Shown here: positions 1 to 4,796 of the stretch, one piece after another
How positions within the stretch are numbered: position 1 is the stretch's first letter
How the letters are laid out: every line of letters begins with the position of its first letter
Origin: an uncultured Austwickia sp.
Lineage (GTDB): Bacteria; Actinomycetota; Actinomycetes; Actinomycetales; Dermatophilaceae
NCBI GenBank assembly: GCA_934678955.1
Contig: CAKUSI010000248.1
Span: 1-5,911 of the forward strand
Reading direction: 5' to 3'
DNA length: 5,911 nt
Notes under the pieces: generated by a model
What the model was told of the DNA's origin: nothing
Database searches by the model: none
What the model saw: the letters and a program-made list of their open reading frames with translations, nothing else
Made by a program: the position numbers and the translations under genes

Positions 1-209
1 TGCGCGTGGGTCAACAGGATGTCGGTGAGCGTGTCGGGCGGCACCGGGAAGTCCGCCCAGTTCCGCTGCCGTAGCTCCTTCTCCCCCTGGAACATGCCCG
101 CGTCGACGAGGATGCGCCGTTCGCCGACGGTGAGCAGGTACTTCGACCCGGTCACCCCTCCCGCAGCTCCGAGGAACGTCAACGTCGTGGGGGTGCCGGA
201 CGCGGTCAT
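1..209 (-). CDS. MBL-fold / beta-CASP-type metallohydrolase, N-terminal part (runs off left edge)
   Basis: Reading the minus strand from the ATG at 209-207 gives 69 codons before the window ends. The product begins MTASGTPTTLTFLGAAGGVT and continues with VDAGMFQGEKELRQRNW and then DILLTHA. The LGAAGxVTGS segment, the VDAGMFQG segment and the start of an LLTHAH-like strand are typical of the N-terminus of metallo-beta-lactamase-fold proteins of the RNA-processing beta-CASP group (RNase J/CPSF73/YSH1-like exonucleases and relatives). The zinc-binding HxHxDH motif would start at the last visible histidine and is cut off, so catalytic competence cannot be judged. A weak GGGG sits too close to the ATG to be a good ribosome site; no better in-frame start is seen because the conserved LTFLGAAG segment begins only nine codons in. 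The gene is divergent from the GGDEF-EAL gene across a 161-bp spacer, so the two are not co-transcribed. The family call is firm; the substrate (RNA or other) is unknown. Confidence 0.8.
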   Translation of the reverse strand, partial: MTASGTPTTLTFLGAAGGVTGSKYLLTVGERRILVDAGMFQGEKELRQRNWADFPVPPDTLTDILLTHA

Positions 210-370
210 GCCCCGATTGTCACCCCGCCCTCGGCCCTTCGCCGGGAGGTTGCGCAGGATCCGGCCGGTTCACAATCGTCAACTCGGGCGCGCGTCAGAC
301 GACAGGTCAGACGAACAGAGCAACCCGCCGCCGTCCGAGCGGGGCGCGCCACGCATGCTCGATCGGGGGG
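210..370. other. Divergent intergenic spacer with a 12-bp direct repeat
   Basis: This spacer must hold promoters for both flanking, divergently oriented genes. A TTGACG hexamer on the minus strand (282-277) and a TTCACA hexamer on the plus strand (269-274) resemble -35 elements, but neither has a convincing -10 element at the right distance, so no promoter is called. GTCAGACGA occurs twice as a direct repeat, at 294-302 and 306-314 (12-bp period). This could be a regulator site for the GGDEF-EAL gene or chance. Confidence 0.35.
365..370 (+). promoter_or_regulatory. Probable Shine-Dalgarno G-run that questions the start of the GGDEF-EAL gene
   Basis: A run of six G lies directly against the ATG at 371, leaving no spacer. 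The in-frame GTG at 377-379 (codon 3) has the same run six bases upstream, a normal spacing. The true start may therefore be GTG 377, shortening the protein by two residues. No downstream domain is affected. Confidence 0.4.
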
Positions 371-2203
371 ATGACCGTGGACACCTGGGCATCCTGGGCC
401 GGAGTCGGCGTCCCTGGCGTCGGCGTCTCGATGGTCGGCGTCCCGATGGTCGGCGTCGTGATGGTCGGCGCCCTGATCGTTGTCGTCGTGACCTGCGCGG
501 CCGCCGCGATCGCCTGGCTGTTCGCCCTCCGCCGCGGCGTCCGGTCCCTGCTGTCGGCGGCGCAGGATCTGCCGTGGCCCGCCGACGACCTCGAGGAGAG
601 CCTGCGTCACCACGCGGCGCGGGCCACCTGCTCGCTCCGGGTCGAGTACGAGCCCCACGATCCGGAGTCGGGGCGCTCCGGTTCGGGCTGCTCCGACTCA
701 GGGCGCTCCGACTCGGGCCGCTCCGACTCAGGCCGCTCCGACTCAGGCCGCTCCGGCTCGGGGCGCTTTGCTCACCGGCTGAGCGTGATGCTCCCGTCGG
801 GAGACCGACAGCTCACCGCGTACCGATCGTGGCGTCGCCCGCCCTTCGCGGATGCGGACCGGGACGTCGTGCACGCGCTGATCGCGATGGCAGAGGCCTC
901 GCGGACGGCGGCACGCCGCGAAGCCGTACTCCAGCAACAGACGTCGACCGACGCGCTCACCGGCCTCGCGAGCGTCCCCCGGTTCCGGGAGGACCTCCGC
1001 GAGCTCGCCGCGACCTGCGAGCCGGGGCACCGCGTGGCTGTGCTGTTCCTGGACCTCGACCACTTCAAGACCATCAACACCCGCCTGGGGCACCTCGACG
1101 CCGACCAGGTGCTCCGCGAGGTGGGCGCCCGCATCCGCGGGATGCAGGACGGGGGCATGATCTCCGGGCGGTTCGGCGGCGACGAGTTCCTGGTGGCCTT
1201 CCCGACCGGGGAGGGCGAACCGGCGCGGGCGCACGCCGTCTCCGAGCGGTTGACCGCGCGCATCCGCCAACCGATGCGGGTCGGCGACCAGCTGCTGCAG
1301 GTGAACGTCAGCGCCGGCGCCGCGGTCGCGGGCCGCGAGGACGACGTCGACGCCGTGATCCGCCAGGCCGAGGCCGCGATGCGGGCCGCCAAGCGCACGT
1401 CGGAGAGCCACGGCCCGCCCCGCTGGGCCGACGAACGACGGCGGGTCCGTGAGCTGCTGGACGAGCGGGAGATCCGGGTGGAGTACCAGCCGATCGTGTC
1501 CGTCGCGACCGGCGTCGTGACCGGGTTCGAGGCGCTGCTGCGGGTGACCGACCCCGAGCTGGGCGTCATCTCCCCGGAGACCCTCGTGGATTCCGCCGCC
1601 CGGACCCGCATGCTGGACGAGCTCGCGCTGCTGATCAGCGAGCAGGCGCTCGACGTGATGCGCCAGGTCAGCGCCGCCACGGACCGCCGGCTCCGGCTGG
1701 CGATCAACCTGGAGTTCGAGCAGCTGCGCAGCGACAACGTGACGCTGTCGTGGCTGGTGGAGCGGTTCGACGACGCGCCCGTGGACCTGCTGCTGGAGAT
1801 GACCGAGCGGCATTCGCTGCGCTGGACGGACGCGCACGCGGACGTGGCGCGGGGGCTGCGCCGGCACGGGATCGAGCTGGCGATCGACGATTTCGGGGCG
1901 GGCTACGCGACCTACCAGTTCCTCGACGCCTGGGACTGGGCCCTCGTGAAGATCGACCGCGGGCTGGTGAGCTCCAGCGACGTGCACGGCCAACTGCTGC
2001 TGCGGCACGTGGCGACGCTGCTGCACGACCTGCGCGTACCCGCCGTCGCCGAAGGCATCGAGACGATGGAGCAGCTGCAGGCCGTGGCGCGGCTCGGGAT
2101 CGCGTACGCGCAGGGCTACCACCTCGGGCGGCCCATGACCGCAGCGGCGCTGCTGGACAAGGCCCCGACGGGCTGGCTGGAGAACCCGCTCGCTCGCCTC
2201 TGA
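371..2203 (+). CDS. Membrane-anchored GGDEF-EAL cyclic-di-GMP turnover protein
   Basis: 610-residue protein predicted to make and/or break cyclic di-GMP at the membrane. Residues 10-53 form one long hydrophobic stretch, probably one or two membrane helices; the first part is a five-residue repeat (VGVPM-like, residues 12-36). Residues 57-170 look like a degenerate GAF-type sensory region (PPFADADRDVV near its end), interrupted by an SGRSD repeat at 100-132, followed by a short helical linker. The diguanylate cyclase domain starts at TDALTGL, has the metal-binding LDLDHFKTIN segment, and an intact GGDEF at 269-273; the inhibitory RxxD site is absent (D260/M263 occupy its positions). The EAL phosphodiesterase domain has EALLR at 387, N446, E476-M-T-E, DDFG at 506-509, KID at 527-529, EGIE at 561-564 and QGY at 581-583, so all usual metal and catalytic positions are present. 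Both activities are possible; the net activity cannot be read from sequence. It is separated from the downstream operon by 413 bp of repeats and is probably a separate transcription unit. Confidence 0.93.
   Translation: MTVDTWASWAGVGVPGVGVSMVGVPMVGVVMVGALIVVVVTCAAAAIAWLFALRRGVRSLLSAAQDLPWPADDLEESLRHHAARATCSLRVEYEPHDPESGRSGSGCSDSGRSDSGRSDSGRSDSGRSGSGRFAHRLSVMLPSGDRQLTAYRSWRRPPFADADRDVVHALIAMAEASRTAARREAVLQQQTSTDALTGLASVPRFREDLRELAATCEPGHRVAVLFLDLDHFKTINTRLGHLDADQVLREVGARIRGMQDGGMISGRFGGDEFLVAFPTGEGEPARAHAVSERLTARIRQPMRVGDQLLQVNVSAGAAVAGREDDVDAVIRQAEAAMRAAKRTSESHGPPRWADERRRVRELLDEREIRVEYQPIVSVATGVVTGFEALLRVTDPELGVISPETLVDSAARTRMLDELALLISEQALDVMRQVSAATDRRLRLAINLEFEQLRSDNVTLSWLVERFDDAPVDLLLEMTERHSLRWTDAHADVARGLRRHGIELAIDDFGAGYATYQFLDAWDWALVKIDRGLVSSSDVHGQLLLRHVATLLHDLRVPAVAEGIETMEQLQAVARLGIAYAQGYHLGRPMTAAALLDKAPTGWLENPLARL
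404..478 (+). repeat. 15-bp in-frame tandem repeat in the membrane segment (5 copies)
   Basis: Five head-to-tail units of 15 bp, each starting GTCGGCG (404, 419, 434, 449, 464). The three central units are nearly identical. They encode VGVPG, VGVSM, VGVPM, VGVVM and VGALI, residues 12-36 of the GGDEF-EAL protein. Because the unit is five codons, copy-number change keeps the frame and alters only the length of the hydrophobic segment. Confidence 0.85.
668..766 (+). repeat. 15-bp in-frame tandem repeat encoding SGRSD units (about 6.6 copies)
   Basis: About six and a half 15-bp units, typically TCAGGCCGCTCCGAC, encode SGRSG, SGCSD, SGRSD x3, SGRSG and SGR (residues 100-132 of the GGDEF-EAL protein). 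The stretch splits the sensory region between RVEYEPHDPE and FAHRLSVMLP, so it probably forms a flexible hydrophilic loop. Frame is kept whatever the copy number. Confidence 0.88.
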
Positions 2204-2217
2204 CGGCGCGCCGGATG

Positions 2218-2424
2218 CGTACGTTTCCCGCCCACGGGCACGAAGTGGCGACGCCCACCTGCGCAGACTCGTACATTTCCCGCCCACGGGCGGCATCCGC
2301 ACGCCAAACCCCACTCCCCCCGTACATTTCCCGCCCACGGGCGGCATCCGCACGCCAAACCCCAGCTCCCCGCGTACATTTCCCGCCCACGGGCGGGAAG
2401 TGTCCGGGCGACCCTGTACGTTTC
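2218..2424. repeat. 51/52-bp period direct repeat array with palindromic cores
   Basis: Four copies of a 22-bp core start at 2218, 2270, 2321 and 2373 (steps of 52, 51 and 52). Each begins CGTAC, then A or G, then TTTCCCGCCC, and ends ACGGGC. A truncated fifth copy (GTACGTTTC) sits at 2416-2424. Copies 2 and 3 are identical over 44 bases (2270-2313 and 2321-2364), while copies 1 and 4 share a GAAGTG just after the core. Each core contains an inverted repeat around a central AC: arms of 4 bp in copy 1, 6 bp in copies 2 and 3, and 9 bp in copy 4 (TTCCCGCCC at 2380-2388 against GGGCGGGAA at 2391-2399). The array begins 15 bp after the GGDEF-EAL stop. It is not CRISPR, since the inter-core segments of copies 2 and 3 are the same. 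It may be a protein-binding array, an interspersed palindromic element, or a 3'-end structure. Confidence 0.85.
2380..2399. terminator. Perfect 9-bp inverted repeat, possible 3'-end hairpin of the GGDEF-EAL transcript
   Basis: The fourth array core forms a hairpin that can fold as an 8-bp GC-rich stem with a CACG tetraloop. There is no T-run after it on either strand, so it is not a classic intrinsic terminator. It could still stop or stabilise a transcript in a high-GC host, or be a protein-binding palindrome. Confidence 0.25.
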
Positions 2425-2530
2425 TGTTCCTTTCTGTGACTTCTTGATGTACCTTGTGAGCACGCCGGAGCGGTGGCGCCGGAGCAGTGACACCGAAGCA
2501 GTGACACCGCGGCGCTGACGCCGTAGCGCG
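2415..2530 (+). promoter_or_regulatory. Likely promoter zone of the tetronate operon (exact elements uncertain)
   Basis: Positions 2415-2460 are clearly AT-richer than the surroundings and contain TACCTT at 2450-2455 preceded by TG, an extended -10-like element without a good -35. A second option is GTGACA at 2501-2506, five of six matches to TTGACA, followed after 17 bp by TAGCGC at 2524-2529, a poor -10. Some promoter for otnK must lie in this spacer unless transcription reads through from upstream, but neither option is secure. Confidence 0.25.
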
Positions 2531-2544
2531 CACCGCAGCGCATG
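2463..2544. repeat. Degenerate 14-bp tandem repeat upstream of otnK (6 units)
   Basis: Head-to-tail units start at 2463, 2477, 2491, 2505, 2519 (12 bp only) and 2531, with approximate consensus CGCCGGAGCAGTGA. Units 2 and 3 are closest to each other. The repeat lies between the AT-richer stretch and the otnK ribosome site, where operators for a local repressor would be expected. It may be a cluster of regulator sites or a decayed microsatellite-like expansion. Confidence 0.6.
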
Positions 2545-2551
2545 TCAGCGC
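2512..2551. promoter_or_regulatory. 8-bp inverted repeat GCGCTGAC...GTCAGCGC, candidate operator or hairpin
   Basis: GCGCTGAC at 2512-2519 is matched exactly by GTCAGCGC at 2544-2551 with 24 bases between. The half-site separation is consistent with a looped or dimeric regulator site or with an RNA stem in the otnK leader. The DeoR-family gene in the same operon is the obvious candidate binder, but no binding is shown. Confidence 0.3.
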
Positions 2552-2585
2552 GACTGCGCCGTACGTGTGCCAGAGTGCGCTCACA

Positions 2586-2598
2586 CCACCGGCGGTGG
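2586..2598. promoter_or_regulatory. 13-bp palindrome just upstream of the otnK ribosome site
   Basis: CCACCG and CGGTGG flank a single central G, a perfect palindrome ending 7 bp before the Shine-Dalgarno sequence of otnK. A repressor bound here would block transcription; in RNA the loop would be too tight unless the stem opens. Candidate operator only. Confidence 0.3.
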
Positions 2599-2605
2599 AC
2601 TCAAC

Positions 2606-2612
2606 GAGGAGG
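2606..2612 (+). promoter_or_regulatory. Strong ribosome binding site that fixes the otnK start
   Basis: GAGGAGG lies 4 bp upstream of the ATG at 2617. This favours 2617 over the in-frame ATG at 2542, which has no such site and would add 25 residues unlike anything in the family. Confidence 0.85.
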
Positions 2613-2616
2613 ATCC

Positions 2617-3879
2617 ATGACCGTACGCCTGGGCGTGATCGCCGACGACTTCACGGGCGCCACCGACATCGCGGGCTTCCTGGTCAGCAACGGTCTGCGC
2701 ACCGTGCAGGTCAGCGGGGTCCCGACCGACGAGCCGCCGCTCGATGAGGTCGACGCCATCGTCGTCAGCCTCAAGAGCCGCTCGATCCCGTCCACCGAGG
2801 CCGTCGACCTGAGCCTGGGGGCGCTGCGCTGGTTGCAGCAGGTCGGGGCGGAGCGGTTCTTCTTCAAGTATTGCTCCACGTTCGACAGCACCCCTGCCGG
2901 CAACATCGGCCCCGTCACCGACGCCCTGCTCGACGCCCTCGGCGAAGACCTCACGGTCATCTGCCCGTCGCTGCCCGTCAACGGCCGTTCGGTCTATTTT
3001 GGTTACCTGTTCGCGGGCGCGGTCCCCCTCAACGAGTCGGGGATGGAGCATCACCCCGTCACCCCGATGACCGACGCGAACCTCATGCGCGTCATGGAGG
3101 CGCAGAGCACCGGCAGCGCGGGCAACGTCCCTTGGGACGTCGTCGAGCAGGGTCCGCAGGCCGTCGCCGACGCCCTGGAGGCGCTGCGCGGCCAGGGGGT
3201 CCGCTACGCGGTGCTCGACACGCTGAGCGACGCCCACCTCGACGTGATCGGCCGGGCTGTCGCCGACTTCGCGCTGGTCACCGGTGGCTCGGGACTCGGC
3301 GCCGGCATCGCCCGGGCGCTCACCGCCGACGAGGACGCCGACCCGGCCGCGGCGTGGCGCAGCGTCCCCGGGCGGGCCGTGGTGCTCTCCGGGTCGTGCT
3401 CGGTCATGACGAACCGCCAGGTCGCCGCCTACCGGGAGGCCGGCCCGGCCCTGGAGGTCGACGTGGACCGGCTGCTGGCCGACCCCGACGCCTACCGGGC
3501 GGAGGTGCTGGCGTGGGTGCTCGGCCGCCCGCAGGACGGACCCGCGCCCCTCGTCTTCGCCACCGCCCCGCCCGAGCACGTCAAGGCCCTGCAGGCCCGC
3601 CACGGCGCCGAGCGGACCAGCGCCGCGATCGAGGACCTCTTCGCCTGGCTCGCCACCGCGCTGCGGGAGGCGGGCGTGACCCGGTTCATCGTCGCCGGCG
3701 GGGAGACCTCCGGCGCGGTCAGCACCTCGCTGCGCATCGACGGCTTCCACGTCGGCCCGCAGATCGCGCCCGGCGTCCCGTGGGTCCGTTCCCTCGACGG
3801 CACCACCGAACTCGCCCTCAAGTCCGGCAACTTCGGCGACGTCGACTTCTTCGCCCGCGCCCAGCAGCAGCTCGCCTGA
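2617..3879 (+). CDS. otnK: 3-oxo-tetronate 4-kinase (DUF1537 / four-carbon acid sugar kinase family)
   Basis: A 420-residue cytoplasmic kinase, the usual length for OtnK. It uses ATP to phosphorylate 3-oxo-tetronate, the third step in D-erythronate or L-threonate breakdown, giving the substrate for the aldolase OtnC. The N-terminal substrate domain shows GVIADDFTGATD (residues 6-17), SLKSRS (51-56) and FKYCSTFDST (83-92), followed by the NESGMxxHPVTPMTDANLMR stretch highly typical of OtnK-type members rather than D-threonate kinases. The C-terminal nucleotide domain shows SGSCS (258-262), VAGGETSGAV (359-368) and a closing LKSGNFG (401-407). No interruption is seen. The start is set by the GAGGAGG site 4 bp upstream. 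It is the first gene of the operon with otnI, a DeoR regulator and denD, which fits the published pathway context for this kinase. Which acid sugar feeds in is inferred mainly from denD. Confidence 0.93.
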   Translation: MTVRLGVIADDFTGATDIAGFLVSNGLRTVQVSGVPTDEPPLDEVDAIVVSLKSRSIPSTEAVDLSLGALRWLQQVGAERFFFKYCSTFDSTPAGNIGPVTDALLDALGEDLTVICPSLPVNGRSVYFGYLFAGAVPLNESGMEHHPVTPMTDANLMRVMEAQSTGSAGNVPWDVVEQGPQAVADALEALRGQGVRYAVLDTLSDAHLDVIGRAVADFALVTGGSGLGAGIARALTADEDADPAAAWRSVPGRAVVLSGSCSVMTNRQVAAYREAGPALEVDVDRLLADPDAYRAEVLAWVLGRPQDGPAPLVFATAPPEHVKALQARHGAERTSAAIEDLFAWLATALREAGVTRFIVAGGETSGAVSTSLRIDGFHVGPQIAPGVPWVRSLDGTTELALKSGNFGDVDFFARAQQQLA

Positions 3880-3957
3880 GTCCCGCTAGAGCCACCGCCC
3901 GTCCGCCAAGGCCGCCGCCCCATCTCGCCAGAGCCCCAGTGATTCCCGGAGACCACC
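3880..3957 (+). other. otnK-otnI spacer with otnI ribosome site
   Basis: A 78-bp GC-rich gap with GGAGA at 3948-3952, 5 bp before the otnI ATG. CGCTAGAGCC and CGCCAGAGCC form an imperfect repeat here. No terminator or promoter is apparent, so otnK and otnI are probably co-transcribed. Confidence 0.6.
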
Positions 3958-4731
3958 ATGCCGAAGTTCGCCGCCAACCTGTCCATGCTCTTCACCGAGG
4001 TGCCCTTCCTCGATCGGTTCGCCGCCGCCAAGGCCGCCGGGTTCGAGGCCGTCGAGTACCTCTTCCCGTACGACTTCCCCGCGAGCGAGATCCGCGCCCG
4101 ACTCGACGAACACGCCCTGACCCAGGCCCTGTTCAACATGCCGCCCGGCGACTGGGCGGCCGGGGAGCGCGGGATCGCGAGCCTGCCCGACCGGGTCGAG
4201 GAGTTCCGCGCGGGGGTGGGCACCGCGCTGGAGTACGCGCAGGTCCTCGACTGCCCCAAGATCCACGCGATGGCCGGCATCCCCGCCGACCGGGACGATC
4301 CCGCCTGCGTCGAGACGTACGTCGCGAACCTGCAGTACGCCGGTGATCAGGCCGCCCAGGCGGGGCGGATCGTGTGCATCGAGCCCATCAACGGCTACAA
4401 CATGCCGGGCTACTTCCTGCACAGCGTCGCGCAGGCCCTGCCGCTCCTCGAGCGGATCGGGCGAGACAACGTACGGCTTCAGTTGGACCTCTATCACGCG
4501 CAGCTGACCGACGGCGACATCACGCACCTGATCCACGCGACCATCGACCGCGTCGGCCACGTGCAGCTCGCATCCGTGCCGGAGCGGCACGAGCCGGACA
4601 CCGGCGAGCTGTACTACCCGTACGTGCTGGCCGAGCTCGACAAGGCGGGGTACGACGGCTGGGTCGGATGCGAGTACAACCCCGCGGGCGACACCGCCGC
4701 CGGACTGGGCTGGCTCGCCGACTACCGGTAG
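3958..4731 (+). CDS. otnI: 2-oxo-tetronate isomerase (hydroxypyruvate isomerase family)
   Basis: A 257-residue TIM-barrel isomerase of the Hyi/YgbM family, full length for the group. It interconverts 2-oxo-tetronate and 3-oxo-tetronate, feeding OtnK. The N-terminus (MPKFAANLSMLFTEVPFLDR) and FEAVEYLFPY are characteristic. Metal and catalytic positions line up with the family: E142 in IEPING, D177 and H180 in QLDLYHAQ, H201 and Q203 in HVQLASVPERHEPD, and E239 in GCEYNP. Each acidic residue and the glutamine are where expected relative to E. coli Hyi. The start is supported by GGAGA 5 bp upstream. The gene follows otnK by 78 bp and precedes the DeoR regulator. Hydroxypyruvate isomerase is the alternative activity of this fold, but the otnK and denD neighbours favour the tetronate role. 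Confidence 0.92.
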   Translation: MPKFAANLSMLFTEVPFLDRFAAAKAAGFEAVEYLFPYDFPASEIRARLDEHALTQALFNMPPGDWAAGERGIASLPDRVEEFRAGVGTALEYAQVLDCPKIHAMAGIPADRDDPACVETYVANLQYAGDQAAQAGRIVCIEPINGYNMPGYFLHSVAQALPLLERIGRDNVRLQLDLYHAQLTDGDITHLIHATIDRVGHVQLASVPERHEPDTGELYYPYVLAELDKAGYDGWVGCEYNPAGDTAAGLGWLADYR

Positions 4732-4740
4732 GCGCGGCCC

Positions 4741-4770
4741 GTGATCCCCGTCGAGCGGGGCGCCCCGTGA
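4741..4770 (+). other. Mini-ORF 1 (nine codons) upstream of the DeoR gene
   Basis: GTG at 4741 opens nine codons, MIPVERGAP, and stops at TGA 4768-4770, overlapping the GTG of the next mini-ORF in the sequence GTGA. It may be a by-product of the 26-bp duplication or a translated leader. No good ribosome site precedes it. Confidence 0.25.
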
Positions 4771-4796
4771 TCCTCGTCGAGCGGGGCAACCCGTGA
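4767..4796 (+). other. Mini-ORF 2 (nine codons), stop overlaps the DeoR start
   Basis: GTG at 4767 opens nine codons, MILVERGNP, and stops at TGA 4794-4796, overlapping the GTG start of the DeoR gene at 4793. GCGGGG at 4755-4760 is a possible ribosome site at six-base spacing. Translation of this leader could couple to the regulator. Confidence 0.28.

Larger units (their letters stand above)
2204..2616. other. 413-bp non-coding, repeat-rich spacer
   Basis: No credible gene lies here. In order it holds a 51/52-bp period repeat array, a short AT-richer stretch (about 2415-2460) that stands out from its GC-rich surroundings, a degenerate 14-bp tandem repeat, two inverted repeats, and the otnK ribosome site. 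Open frames crossing it on the minus strand change reading frame from one repeat to the next, because the period alternates 52/51/52, and are not believable proteins. Confidence 0.8.

Noticed and set aside
210..370. Promoters for the divergent genes (TTGACG on minus, TTCACA on plus)
   Set aside because: The -35-like hexamers lack a matching -10 at 16-18 bp, so no promoter is called.
668..766. DSGxxS-like phosphodegron in the SGRSD repeat
   Set aside because: The resemblance to the eukaryotic beta-TrCP degron is a coincidence of the repeat; bacteria lack that system.
19..1452. 477-codon plus-strand open frame rich in Arg, Pro and Gly
   Set aside because: It overlaps the start of the MBL gene and the GGDEF-EAL gene in another frame; its Arg/Pro/Gly-rich composition is typical of a shadow frame in high-GC DNA.
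2218..2424. CRISPR array
   Set aside because: Repeat-like cores with about 30-bp gaps resemble one, but the gaps of copies 2 and 3 are almost identical, the core changes in its arms, and no cas gene is nearby.
2116..2493. Minus-strand repeat protein (RPWAGNVR units)
   Set aside because: The apparent protein repeat is only the DNA array translated; the 51/52-bp alternation breaks the frame between units and no ribosome site supports it.
743..2584. 613-codon minus-strand open frame antisense to the GGDEF-EAL gene
   Set aside because: It is opposite a well-supported gene in high-GC DNA, has no recognisable domain, and shifts frame from repeat to repeat across the 51/52-bp array.
2542..2616. 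Upstream ATG start for otnK adding 25 residues
   Set aside because: The extension is Arg-rich, unlike the family, overlaps repeats, and has no ribosome site, while 2617 has GAGGAGG at 4-bp spacing.
2204..2616. Cyclic-di-GMP riboswitch between the GGDEF-EAL gene and otnK
   Set aside because: No recognisable GEMM-type conserved core was seen; the structure present is direct repeats and simple palindromes.
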